A model generated the notes under the pieces. The model saw only the letters and a list, made by a program, of their open reading frames with translations. It was not told the DNA's origin and did not search any database. A stretch of DNA of 12,480 nucleotides from Bacteroidales bacterium (GTDB lineage Bacteria > Bacteroidota > Bacteroidia > Bacteroidales > JAADJA01): positions 1-12,480 of the forward strand of contig JAOZLR010000045.1 in the NCBI GenBank assembly GCA_029934735.1. The letters run 5' to 3'. Of this stretch, positions 1 to 7,192 are shown piece by piece. Numbering within the stretch: position 1 is the stretch's first letter; every line of letters starts with the position of its first letter. The translations under genes were made by a program, and so were the position numbers.

Positions 1-1178
1 GGCTTGTCAGCTTCAAAGTGGCCGATGCACCCTCGCAGTTTTTGATTTTTATGCAGTGTAACGAAAGCGCCGGCATTAACCTTCAACCGATTAGACAACA
101 TAGTAGTATCCACATGGGGAACAGTTCCGTCCTTAACATATTGCACCACAGTATTTCTAGCTATTAAAAGCAATTCCATTTTATCATTTTGATCAAGAAA
201 AAAGTCCATTTTATCTGATTTTTTAGTTGTTTTTTTCAGTACAATTGAATTGTATCCCACAACTCTGCTTTTATCTCCAAACTCAACATCTCCTGAATTT
301 TTATATTCCAATAATTGATACTCAACATCACTCCTGTTTTCAGTCATATGCAAGAGTGTTAGAATGGATGTCCAGCCACAGGCTCTTGTTGCAAGCTCAG
401 GAACGCCTGAGTTGTCAGGGTTTTTAATCTCATTCAAAAAGATTTGAGGATTATTTAAAACAATGGATTTTGCAGTCTTCTCATCAAGTTCGACAGCATC
501 AACATAAGAGGGATAGTGTGAAAAATCGGAGCTTATTATAAATAAATTATTTTCATTCAAATATGGTGTGAGTACGTCAGCAATCTTTTTACAATCACCA
601 GCAGTCTGGGTACCGATAACGATTGGAACTATCCTGAAAGAAGTTTTCATTGTGTATTGTAACAGCGGCAACTGAACCTCAATACTATGCTCTCCGATAT
701 GGGCCTTGGGGACATAGGAAAACATTTTGCTTCCATCAATAAGTTTTTGAGCAAGCTCAATATTCACTCTCACTTCACCCAACGGAGTTTCATAGTTACC
801 GATACTGTATATTGATGCGCCTTTAAAGTAAGCTCTGTGACTTGATGCAATGATAAAAATATTCTCATACTTCTTGTCCGGATCAACCTGATTAAAACTC
901 GTTGCAGCCACTTCGCCCGAATAGACATATCCGGCATGCGGACTAATGATTGCAAGCGCATCACCCTGTTTATGAGACAATGCCTTTTCAAACAACCCCT
1001 GAATCATATTTCTCAATTCAGTAGAATCAGCAGGATAAAACTGTCCTGCAACAGCAGGCTGCCTGTTAAATAATTGCTGCTGAGAATCTTTTTCCATATT
1101 TCTATCCTGTGCAGAACAATTTGTAAATAAAGCCATCAGAATAAATAAGCCAGTGTAAGATAATTTTCCGTAAGCCAT
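1..1178 (-). CDS. amrB: AmmeMemoRadiSam protein B-A fusion lipoprotein (MEMO1 + AMMECR1 domains), 3' end outside window
   Basis: 392 complete codons are read leftward from ATG at 1178 and the frame is open at the left edge, so the gene is partial, not broken. Residues 1-21 form a hydrophobic signal ending LFTNC, a relaxed lipobox with Cys21, as is common in Bacteroidota lipoproteins. Residues ~38-315 are a MEMO1-family domain. The residues matching the metal ligands of human MEMO1 are all present: His81 in SPHAGY, His114 in ASSHRAY and Cys267 in RACGW. SSDFSH (Asp218, His221) is also conserved. Residues ~330 onward begin an AMMECR1 domain with its hallmark LRGCIG at 381-386. In many bacteria the two domains are separate genes (proteins B and A) accompanied by the radical SAM enzyme found here at 3435-4610. 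The biochemical function of this system is unsettled. The fusion, the location outside the inner membrane and the gene neighbourhood are seen or inferred here. Family assignment is secure; lipidation is probable. Confidence 0.9.
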   Translation of the reverse strand, partial: MAYGKLSYTGLFILMALFTNCSAQDRNMEKDSQQQLFNRQPAVAGQFYPADSTELRNMIQGLFEKALSHKQGDALAIISPHAGYVYSGEVAATSFNQVDPDKKYENIFIIASSHRAYFKGASIYSIGNYETPLGEVRVNIELAQKLIDGSKMFSYVPKAHIGEHSIEVQLPLLQYTMKTSFRIVPIVIGTQTAGDCKKIADVLTPYLNENNLFIISSDFSHYPSYVDAVELDEKTAKSIVLNNPQIFLNEIKNPDNSGVPELATRACGWTSILTLLHMTENRSDVEYQLLEYKNSGDVEFGDKSRVVGYNSIVLKKTTKKSDKMDFFLDQNDKMELLLIARNTVVQYVKDGTVPHVDTTMLSNRLKVNAGAFVTLHKNQKLRGCIGHFEADK

Positions 1179-1221
1179 TTTTATTTAATTTCGTGAAAAA
1201 TTCTAATCAAAAACGACATAA

Positions 1222-1229
1222 CAAATTTA
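1222..1229 (-). promoter_or_regulatory. candidate Bacteroidota -7 box for the leftward MEMO-AMMECR1 gene
   Basis: The minus strand reads TAAATTTG, an exact match to the Bacteroidota -7 consensus TAnnTTTG, 43 bases upstream of the ATG at 1178 in the 55-bp divergent gap. No convincing TTG/TTTG element sits 17-23 bases further upstream. A single 8-base match in AT-rich DNA could be chance. Confidence 0.3.
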
Positions 1230-1233
1230 GCAA

Positions 1234-3360
1234 ATGTTTTTGAACGAGAAACATATTTATCAATTTTCTGCAATTTCTCTTGGTTTTACATCAGTAATAA
1301 CCCAGATAATTCTGATCCGCGAGTTTCTATCAGCAGTTAGCAGCAACGAACTTGTCATTGGAATACTGCTTTCGAACTGGATGTTACTAACCGGATTAGG
1401 AGCATATATCGGAAAATTCAGTTCGCCAAACAAAACAATATCAATTGTAATTCTACAGGTTTTAATGGGGGTACTTCCGTTAGTTACAGTTTTTTCATTG
1501 TCTTTTTTCAGAAACATTATTTTCACTCCGGGAAGAATGCTCAGTCCCTTTGAGATTTATTACAGTTCTTTAATTCTTCTTACACCCTTCTGTATTTTCT
1601 CGGGATTTCTGTTTACGTGGCTCTCAAAAAAGGTCTCTGAATTACTTAAAAAAAACCTAATAAGCGAAATATACTCTTTTGATGCTATTGGAAGCATCGC
1701 AGGCGGGTTACTGTTTAACTTCCTACTCCTGTTTATTTTCAGCACATTCGACAGCCTAAAAATAATCTTTGTAATCAATTTCATTCTTGCTGTTCTTTTT
1801 CTTTTGGTTTTAAACAAAAAAACTGCAGCAGCTATTACAGCACTGACAGGGCTAATAATTATTGTTATGATTATTCCTGAAAATATTGACAAAAAAGCAT
1901 TGAGCTATCTGTATCCCAATCAGGAAATTATTGATTACAAGGAGACACCTTTTGGAAAATTAACAGTTACGAAAGTGGCAGATCAATTGAATTTTTATGA
2001 AAATGGCACAACACTATTTTCAACTGATAATACCATAGCAAATGAAGAAAACATTCATTATGCGATGGTTCAACACTCAAATCCGGAAAATATCTTGTTG
2101 GTTTCAGGTGGAATTTCAGGAACAATAAAGGAGATTTTGAAATACAACATAAACTCATTGGATTATGTCGAAATAAATCCCTGGATAATAAAAGAAGGTG
2201 AGAAGTTTACAGATAATATTGTAAAAAATAAAAAGGTGAGAATAATAAACAAAGACGCAAGATTGTTTCTAAAAAATATTGATAAAAAATATGATGTTGC
2301 AATAATAAACCTTCCTGCTCCCTCGAATATTGAAATCAACAGATATTACACTTATGAGTTTTTCGAGGAGATGGAAAGGAGACTGACTAAAAATGGGGTT
2401 CTTTCCATCAACCTCCCTCCCACTGCCAATTATACTGGAGCTGAATCCGTTGAGATTCACTCGGTTATTTATTCCACTTTAGAAAAAGTCTTTAAAAATA
2501 TTTTGATAATTCCGGGAGGCAGAAACTACTTTCTCGCTTCCAACGGTCAACTGAGCTATAGTATTTCAAATCTGATTGAATCAAAACAAATAAACACCGA
2601 ATATGTCAACAAGTATTACATTGATGACGATCAAATTAAAGAAAGAGGCAATCAAATAATAAACGAATTAAGCTCAAAAACTGAAATAAACAGGGACTTC
2701 AAACCTGTTGCAAGTTTTCTTCAGTGGAGGTATTGGCTTGCACATTTTAATATATCAGGCAATATCTGGATTTTCATCATTACGATTCCGGTACTTGTAA
2801 TCGTTTCAAGAATGAATATTATAAATATCGGATTATTTACAACAGGTTTAACTTCTGTTTCGACAGAGATAATTTTGCTCATTTCATTTCAGATACTATA
2901 TGGCTACATCTATCAGATGACAGGTATTATAATCACCATTTTCATGATTGGCCTTGCTTATGGATCTTTCAGGTTTTACAAAGTTTTAGGGACAAGTTTC
3001 AAGACCTATTACTATGTCCAGTTTGTAACAGGAGTCTTTACACTCCTTCTACCAGTTGCAATATTTTCGCTGGATTCACTTTCTGCAAATGGGATTATTG
3101 TACATATTATTTTTGTTATTTTAGTTTTTGTCTCTGGAATATTAACAGGGACACAGTTTTCAATTGCAACAAAGCTTTCTGACGGAACATTATCTGCAAT
3201 AGCTGCCAGCTCATACAGTTCCGAAATAATTGGCTCTGCATTCGGAGCATTACTAATTTCTGCCGTCCTAATTCCTGTGATTGGAATTTTTTACACCTGT
3301 TTTATAATTGGAATTCTAAATTTTGGTGTTGCTTATCTTATTTTTGCAAAATACAAATGA
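1234..3360 (+). CDS. polytopic membrane protein with spermidine-synthase-like (SpeE/methyltransferase-fold) domain
   Basis: 708 residues: about seven hydrophobic segments (11-28, 39-60, 69-92, 106-130, 146-170, 175-193, 198-214), a soluble domain (~215-505), then about seven more from 510 to the end. The soluble domain has a Rossmann methyltransferase/aminopropyltransferase fold. A Gly-rich loop SGGISG lies at 291-296, and VEINP with acidic Glu313 follows one strand later. YDVAIINLPAP at 353-363 corresponds to the family's catalytic D-x-x-D-P strand. Both acids there are replaced (Asn359, Ala362) and the usual GGGDG loop is degenerate, so aminopropyl transfer is doubtful. Lys-rich loops at 61-67, 131-141 and 195-196, with SRMN near 528 and the Lys-rich tail, suggest N-in and C-in with the soluble domain periplasmic. 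The gene is divergent from the MEMO-AMMECR1 gene and 74 bp before the radical SAM gene, probably the same transcript. No clear ribosome binding site precedes the ATG. Substrate unknown. Confidence 0.8.
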   Translation: MFLNEKHIYQFSAISLGFTSVITQIILIREFLSAVSSNELVIGILLSNWMLLTGLGAYIGKFSSPNKTISIVILQVLMGVLPLVTVFSLSFFRNIIFTPGRMLSPFEIYYSSLILLTPFCIFSGFLFTWLSKKVSELLKKNLISEIYSFDAIGSIAGGLLFNFLLLFIFSTFDSLKIIFVINFILAVLFLLVLNKKTAAAITALTGLIIIVMIIPENIDKKALSYLYPNQEIIDYKETPFGKLTVTKVADQLNFYENGTTLFSTDNTIANEENIHYAMVQHSNPENILLVSGGISGTIKEILKYNINSLDYVEINPWIIKEGEKFTDNIVKNKKVRIINKDARLFLKNIDKKYDVAIINLPAPSNIEINRYYTYEFFEEMERRLTKNGVLSINLPPTANYTGAESVEIHSVIYSTLEKVFKNILIIPGGRNYFLASNGQLSYSISNLIESKQINTEYVNKYYIDDDQIKERGNQIINELSSKTEINRDFKPVASFLQWRYWLAHFNISGNIWIFIITIPVLVIVSRMNIINIGLFTTGLTSVSTEIILLISFQILYGYIYQMTGIIITIFMIGLAYGSFRFYKVLGTSFKTYYYVQFVTGVFTLLLPVAIFSLDSLSANGIIVHIIFVILVFVSGILTGTQFSIATKLSDGTLSAIAASSYSSEIIGSAFGALLISAVLIPVIGIFYTCFIIGILNFGVAYLIFAKYK

Positions 3361-3434
3361 ATCTGTAACAAAATCATTCTGAACATAGCAGAAAAAAATG
3401 TAATTTTACATCTCAATTAAATATCCACCTTGTT

Positions 3435-4610
3435 GTGAAAACAGATACGATTACAAAAAGAGAGTTTATTAAACGAAGTGCTTTGGGTTTTGGTGCTCTT
3501 TCTCTGGGTTTAAACTCCTTTAATCTATTTTCAAATCCTTTGTCACTGTTTCCTGGTGCGCCATGCACTACTAATTCTCCGGTGCAAGGGCTTAACAAGT
3601 TTAGTATTGAAGCACGGCATTGGGTTATGACACCCAAAGGAATCAAATGTCAGATATGTCCGAATGAATGCAAAATAAAATCTGGTGAGACCGGAGACTG
3701 TCGTACAAAAATAAATATTGATGGCACATTGTACAGCATTGCATATGGCAATCCCTGTGCGGTTCATATTGACCCAGTTGAAAAAAAACCGTTGTACCAC
3801 TTCCTGCCATCCAGCAAAGCGTTTTCCATAGCAACAGCTGGTTGTAATCTTGCCTGCCTCAACTGCCAGAATTGGGAAATCTCGCAGGCAAGCCCTACAG
3901 AAACCAGGAATGTCGACCTGATGCCCGAAAAGGTGATATCCGAGGCAATTGCAAACAACTGTGAATCTATTGCTTACACATACTCCGACCCTGTAGCTTT
4001 TTATGAATACACGTATGACACTTCAAAAATTGCCAGAGAAAAAGGAATAAAAAATATCTTGGTCTCTGCCGGATATATTAATGAGAAACCATTAAGAGAA
4101 TGGTGTCAATATATTGATGCAGCCAATATCGATCTGAAATCGTTCAGCAACGAAATTTATGAAATGCTTAATGCCGGAACTCTGGAACCTGTATTAAACA
4201 CTTTAAAAATTCTGAAGGAGGAAGGAGTCTGGGTTGAAATAACAAACCTTATTGTTCCAACGTGGAATGACGATATGGATATGATAAAGCGAATGTGCGA
4301 CTGGCTGGTATTAAACGGATTTGTGGACACACCACTGTTTTTCAGCCGGTTTCACCCTCAATATCAGCTCACAAATCTACCTCCTACTCCGGTTTCGACA
4401 TTAACTAAAGCCAGAGAGATAGCTATTCGCTCGGGATTAAATTATGTTTACATTGGAAATGTTCCGGGTTCTGATGGAGAGAATACCTATTGCCCGAATT
4501 GCAAAAATTTATTAATTGAAAGAAAAGGTTTCAGAATATTAAAAAATAATATTCTGGATAGCAAATGCAACTCCTGTGGACATACTATTTCCGGAGTATG
4601 GAAGTCTTGA
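3435..4610 (+). CDS. amrS: AmmeMemoRadiSam system radical SAM enzyme AmrS with Tat-like N-terminus
   Basis: 391 residues from GTG at 3435; no ATG lies in frame upstream before a stop. CNLACLNC at 137-144 is the radical SAM CxxxCxxC cluster motif (Cys137, 141, 144). Ahead of it is the family's conserved Cys set CQICPNEC (72-79) with Cys89. The C-terminus has two CxxC pairs, Cys353/356 and Cys378/381, a probable zinc ribbon ending in the family-typical SGVW. TYSDPVAFYEY and the 'NIDLKSF' stretch also fit pyruvate-formate-lyase-activase-like radical SAM proteins. Residues 8-30 read TKREFIK followed by a hydrophobic stretch. This resembles a Tat signal with Lys in place of the first Arg, which would carry a folded metalloprotein outward. 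Exported radical SAM enzymes are unusual, so the segment may instead be a membrane anchor. Its partner domains A and B are encoded divergently 2.2 kb away. The reaction catalysed is not established. Confidence 0.9.
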   Translation: MKTDTITKREFIKRSALGFGALSLGLNSFNLFSNPLSLFPGAPCTTNSPVQGLNKFSIEARHWVMTPKGIKCQICPNECKIKSGETGDCRTKINIDGTLYSIAYGNPCAVHIDPVEKKPLYHFLPSSKAFSIATAGCNLACLNCQNWEISQASPTETRNVDLMPEKVISEAIANNCESIAYTYSDPVAFYEYTYDTSKIAREKGIKNILVSAGYINEKPLREWCQYIDAANIDLKSFSNEIYEMLNAGTLEPVLNTLKILKEEGVWVEITNLIVPTWNDDMDMIKRMCDWLVLNGFVDTPLFFSRFHPQYQLTNLPPTPVSTLTKAREIAIRSGLNYVYIGNVPGSDGENTYCPNCKNLLIERKGFRILKNNILDSKCNSCGHTISGVWKS

Positions 4611-4613
4611 TAC

Positions 4614-4648
4614 AGAGTTAATTGTGATTTTTATTTTATTAACTTTTT
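4614..4648 (+). terminator. weak AT-rich terminator candidate after amrS
   Basis: AGTTAAT at 4616-4622 pairs with ATTAACT at 4638-4644; a G-U and an A-U pair can extend the stem. A T run (4644-4648) follows. It lies just after the radical SAM stop codon, but the stem is AT-rich and the loop long (15 nt), so function is uncertain. Confidence 0.3.
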
Positions 4649-4712
4649 ACAAACTATACATAATTGCAAAAAAACTTCAAATTTCTAAACAAAATATAAT
4701 AATTTACGTATG

Positions 4713-4755
4713 AATTAAGAAACTGAAAAAATTATAGTTAATAAATTAAGAAACT
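4713..4755 (+). repeat. 12-bp direct repeat pair upstream of the PKD-like gene
   Basis: AATTAAGAAACT occurs at 4713-4724 and again at 4744-4755, start to start 31 bp, about three helical turns. The second copy ends 6 bp before the ATG at 4762. The spacing puts both copies on the same DNA face, as for a dimeric regulator, but the distal copy could equally be a relic of a local duplication. The rest of the 151-bp gap is featureless AT-rich DNA. Confidence 0.5.
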
Positions 4756-4761
4756 TAAAGA

Positions 4762-5403
4762 ATGAAACAAAAATCAACAATCACAAAAGCAATTGGCATT
4801 GTAATTTTCCTTTTTGGCTTTATATCATCATACGGCCAGGCGGATTTTGACACAGTATGTTCGGGATCAGAAGAATTTTACAAGGTTGTTAAAACAGAAG
4901 GTTCGCAATACACCTGGATTGCAAGCAACGGTGGAACTGTCGGTTACGGTGCAGAAACTAAGAGTGACAGCATTATGGTTACATGGAAAGTCACTGATCA
5001 ACAGAGTACCGAATTTGTAAAAGTTTTAGAAACCAACAAATATGGAAGAAGTGGCGACACTATTACTTTAAATATTCTGATTGCGCCAGTTCCAACGGCT
5101 GTTATTAGCGGCTCTGATACCTTATTTGATGGGAACACAGGAACAAATAGAATTGGCATTTCATTAACAGGAACAGCTCCCTGGAGTGTTGAATATAATG
5201 ACGGAAAATCAAATATTACGATAAAGGATATTGAATCAAGTCCTTACACGCTGGAAACAAGATCTCTGTCAAATCCACCGGAGATACATAAGTTTACATT
5301 AGTTACAGTAAAAAATGAATCGGGATGTTCAGGTGTAGTTTCAGGAGTTGCGGAAATAACCGTATCTCCACCGGTAAAAACTAGTAAGATTATTCATAAT
5401 TAA
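4762..5403 (+). CDS. secreted PKD/Ig-like domain protein
   Basis: 213 residues. Residues 1-26 are a classical signal peptide (hydrophobic 10-22) with likely cleavage near YGQ at 24-26, a common Bacteroidota pattern. Residues ~31-110 match a PKD-like beta-sandwich: a Cys near the start, YTWIASNGGTV, then SDSIMVTW. Residues ~112-205 look like a second Ig-like module with TGTAPWSVEY, a 'SPYTLE' strand and a late Cys in ESGCSG. No enzymatic motif is visible. The protein ends soon after the second module, without a recognisable type IX secretion sorting domain or membrane anchor, so it is probably periplasmic or released. Such modules usually mediate adhesion or assembly. It stands alone between a weak terminator and a hairpin, so it is likely monocistronic. 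The exact role is unknown. Confidence 0.75.
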   Translation: MKQKSTITKAIGIVIFLFGFISSYGQADFDTVCSGSEEFYKVVKTEGSQYTWIASNGGTVGYGAETKSDSIMVTWKVTDQQSTEFVKVLETNKYGRSGDTITLNILIAPVPTAVISGSDTLFDGNTGTNRIGISLTGTAPWSVEYNDGKSNITIKDIESSPYTLETRSLSNPPEIHKFTLVTVKNESGCSGVVSGVAEITVSPPVKTSKIIHN

Positions 5404-5424
5404 TGCAAGAATAAAATTTAAAAA

Positions 5425-5450
5425 AAGGTGCAATTAACAAAACGCACCTT
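5425..5450. terminator. hairpin after the PKD-like gene, terminator-like
   Basis: AAGGTGC (5425-5431) and GCACCTT (5444-5450) form a perfect 7-bp stem around a 12-nt loop, 22 bases after the stop codon. A six-base A run precedes it (5421-5426), giving a good T tract on the minus strand but only AAATTG on the plus strand. It could end plus-strand transcription weakly or act on antisense transcripts. Confidence 0.45.
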
Positions 5451-5460
5451 AAATTGTTGA

Positions 5461-5468
5461 TATATTTG
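5461..5468 (+). promoter_or_regulatory. candidate -7 box upstream of the sigma operon
   Basis: TATATTTG matches TAnnTTTG exactly and lies just after the preceding hairpin. It would give a leader of roughly 120 nt before the sigma gene. No TTG at the proper -33 distance is evident, so confidence is low. Confidence 0.3.
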
Positions 5469-5544
5469 GGAAATGGATAGAAGCAAATATTTTTATAATA
5501 TTATCCGACTGATTTCCTGATTAATAAAAAATAATTAAAAATTG

Positions 5545-5578
5545 TTTGCAAAACAGGGTAACCTTTTTGCATTATTTG
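5545..5578 (+). promoter_or_regulatory. alternative promoter close to the sigma gene
   Basis: TTTG at 5545-5548 and ATTATTTG at 5571-5578 are separated by 22 bases, within the Bacteroidota -33/-7 spacing range. The -7 element has its TTTG core but both TA bases mismatch. It would give a very short leader before GTG at 5597. Confidence 0.25.
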
Positions 5579-5596
5579 GAATTAACTAGTTAAGAA

Positions 5597-6202
5597 GTGC
5601 AGGAATATACTACGCTTGAAATATCTGTTGGGATAAAGGAAAGAGATTCTGTTGTTCTGGATTTTGTTTATGAAAAGTACTTTTATCAAATAAGTGCATT
5701 CATAAAAAAAAATAGCGGAAGTGACGAAGATGTTCAGGATGTATATCAGGATGCAATTTTGGTTATTTATCAAAAACTGGCAAAGGAAAATTTAACAATT
5801 GATAGTTCTTTTAATACTTATTTATACTCTGTGTGCCGTTTAATATGGTTAAAAAAGCTTGAGAAAAGAAAAAATGAGAAAACTTTTTTTGCTGATTCGG
5901 AAAATTTTATTAATATTGACGGCGAAATTGAAGATTGGTACGAACTAAATGAAAGATATCAATTGTATCAGGAGCATTTTAAAAAGCTCAGCTTTAATTG
6001 TCAGAAAATTTTGGAGTTGTTTCTTGCAAGAATACCCTTGAAAGAAATTGCCAGGATACTTGGCCTTAAAAGCGAAGTTTATGTAAAAAAAAGAAAACAT
6101 AATTGTAAAGAAAAATTGATTGAAAATATAAAGAAAGACCCAAAATTTAACAGTTTAAATATAATTGGGCATAAATTAGTAAATGAATCATTTAAATCTT
6201 AA
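5597..6202 (+). CDS. ECF-type RNA polymerase sigma factor (sigma-70 family)
   Basis: 201 residues, the usual ECF size. Region 2 is at ~20-95: an acidic recognition helix SDEDVQDVYQDAIL that pairs with the -10 element and core polymerase, followed by FNTYLYSVCRLIW. Region 4 is at ~130-190: LSFNCQKILELF, then a helix-turn-helix of the form IPLKEIARILGL with a basic recognition helix YVKKRKHNCKEKL. The GTG start at 5597 follows TAAGAAG, a plausible weak ribosome binding site. The next gene begins 5 bases after the stop and encodes a single-pass TPR protein in the normal position of an anti-sigma factor, so the pair is almost certainly one operon. Its regulon is unknown. Targets may include the neighbouring secreted proteins or the convergent CHAT gene, but I find no shared promoter motif that proves this. 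Confidence 0.88.
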   Translation: MQEYTTLEISVGIKERDSVVLDFVYEKYFYQISAFIKKNSGSDEDVQDVYQDAILVIYQKLAKENLTIDSSFNTYLYSVCRLIWLKKLEKRKNEKTFFADSENFINIDGEIEDWYELNERYQLYQEHFKKLSFNCQKILELFLARIPLKEIARILGLKSEVYVKKRKHNCKEKLIENIKKDPKFNSLNIIGHKLVNESFKS

Positions 6203-6207
6203 ATAAG

Positions 6208-6945
6208 ATGAATACATATAAATACATAGAAGACTACATCGATGATGATTTAAATAATGATAAATTAAAATCATTCCTTGATGAAATTAAGGACAATAAA
6301 GCTATGGCTGAAGAACTTAATCTTCGGATGGAAATAAATAATGTAATTCACGACAAAGGCTTTAATGAACTTAAAGATATTCTTGAAAAGCAAAAAATCA
6401 CTAGCAAGCAAAGCTACTCTTCCTATAGCATCAGAAGAGAAGTTATGAGAACTTGGCATATGGCTGCCGCTTCATTTGCTTTGGTAATTGTTGCAGGAGG
6501 ATTATGGTATATTCTATCTAACAAGCCCTACACAACCGAAAAACTTGTTGGCAAGTATTACAAACCGGCCAAATCTATTGGTCAGGTCAGGTCAGGTCAG
6601 GTTTCAGGAAATGAAACTTTGGCAAAGGCATTTAATTTCTATAAGCAAAATGACTATAACAATGCATTGACTTATTTTTCATCACTGGACAATCAGATTA
6701 CCTCTAAATTCTATTCGGGAATTTGTTTTATAGAACTTAAAAAGTATGATGATGCTATTGATTCTTTTGAAACAGTGGTTAATGACAATGACAACCTGTA
6801 TGTGGAACAAGCTGACTGGTACCTTGGGTTGATTTATTTGATGAATAATCAAAAGGAAAACGCTATTGAGAAATTTAACAACATTGCAGTAAGTGACAGC
6901 TTTTATGCTGACCAGGCAAAGGAGATTGTTAAATATATAAGATAA
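6208..6945 (+). CDS. single-pass membrane TPR protein, putative anti-sigma partner with an internal pentanucleotide repeat
   Basis: 245 residues. Residues 1-80 are charged and helical and would lie in the cytoplasm, where they could hold the sigma factor. Residues ~82-103 form one hydrophobic membrane segment. Residues ~104-130 are a linker. Residues 133-245 carry about three TPR-like helix pairs in the periplasm, including NETLAKAFNFYKQNDYNNAL, YSGICFIELKKYDDAIDSF and the stretch from ADWYLGLIY. It has the layout of an anti-sigma factor with TPRs as sensor, but no zinc or FecR motif, so the anti-sigma role is inferred from gene order and topology. The linker at 125-132 is encoded by tandem GGTCA units. 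Losing one unit brings TGA into frame at 6612-6614, and gaining one shifts into a frame closed at 6668-6670. Either event removes the TPR domain while leaving the cytoplasmic part and membrane helix. Confidence 0.8.
   Translation: MNTYKYIEDYIDDDLNNDKLKSFLDEIKDNKAMAEELNLRMEINNVIHDKGFNELKDILEKQKITSKQSYSSYSIRREVMRTWHMAAASFALVIVAGGLWYILSNKPYTTEKLVGKYYKPAKSIGQVRSGQVSGNETLAKAFNFYKQNDYNNALTYFSSLDNQITSKFYSGICFIELKKYDDAIDSFETVVNDNDNLYVEQADWYLGLIYLMNNQKENAIEKFNNIAVSDSFYADQAKEIVKYIR
6580..6602 (+). repeat. (GGTCA)4 + GGT pentanucleotide tandem repeat inside coding sequence
   Basis: Four perfect GGTCA units run from 6580 to 6599, followed by GGT. The unit length is not a multiple of three, so slippage by one unit changes the reading frame of the putative anti-sigma gene. 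It encodes the linker GQVRSGQV right after the membrane helix. The tract is G/C-rich compared with the AT-rich DNA around it. Confidence 0.95.
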
Positions 6946-6968
6946 GACACATTTTACATCTTTAATAG

Positions 6969-6995
6969 AAAAAGCCTCCAAAACGGAGGCTTTTT
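6969..6995. terminator. strong bidirectional intrinsic terminator
   Basis: AAAAAGCCTCC (6969-6979), a loop of AAAAC, and GGAGGCTTTTT (6985-6995) form an 11-bp stem with a GC core flanked by A and T runs, so it works on both strands. It lies 24 bases after the TPR gene on the plus strand and also faces the convergent CHAT gene. The rest of the 247-bp gap (6946-7192) holds no gene; a weak inverted repeat is noted among the rejected items. Confidence 0.88.
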
Positions 6996-7192
6996 CTATT
7001 TCCTGGTGTTGCATCATACGAAATCTTTGCTCAAAATAATAGTTAGCTTATTAATGTATACTAAGCTGATATTTTGAATTATAATTCTGGATTTACCTTG
7101 CAAAGGTCTTAGCCTTAACTTTTTCGGATCAAGTTAAAATAATGAGAGGGTGTATTCTTAATAAACTCCAAAGCTGTTTCAATCACCATAGA

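Noticed and set aside
1..1178. Possible pseudogene because no closed reading frame covers the left end
   Set aside because: The leftward frame is continuous from ATG at 1178 to the window edge and all key motifs are intact; it is only cut by the edge.
3399..3410. Near-palindrome TGTAATTTTACA upstream of amrS as an operator
   Set aside because: Five-base arms are expected by chance in AT-rich DNA and no second copy was found.
7045..7067. Inverted repeat AGCTTA/TAAGCT with an 11-nt loop between the convergent genes
   Set aside because: The stem is short and AT-rich with no T tract, and a much better terminator lies at 6969-6995.
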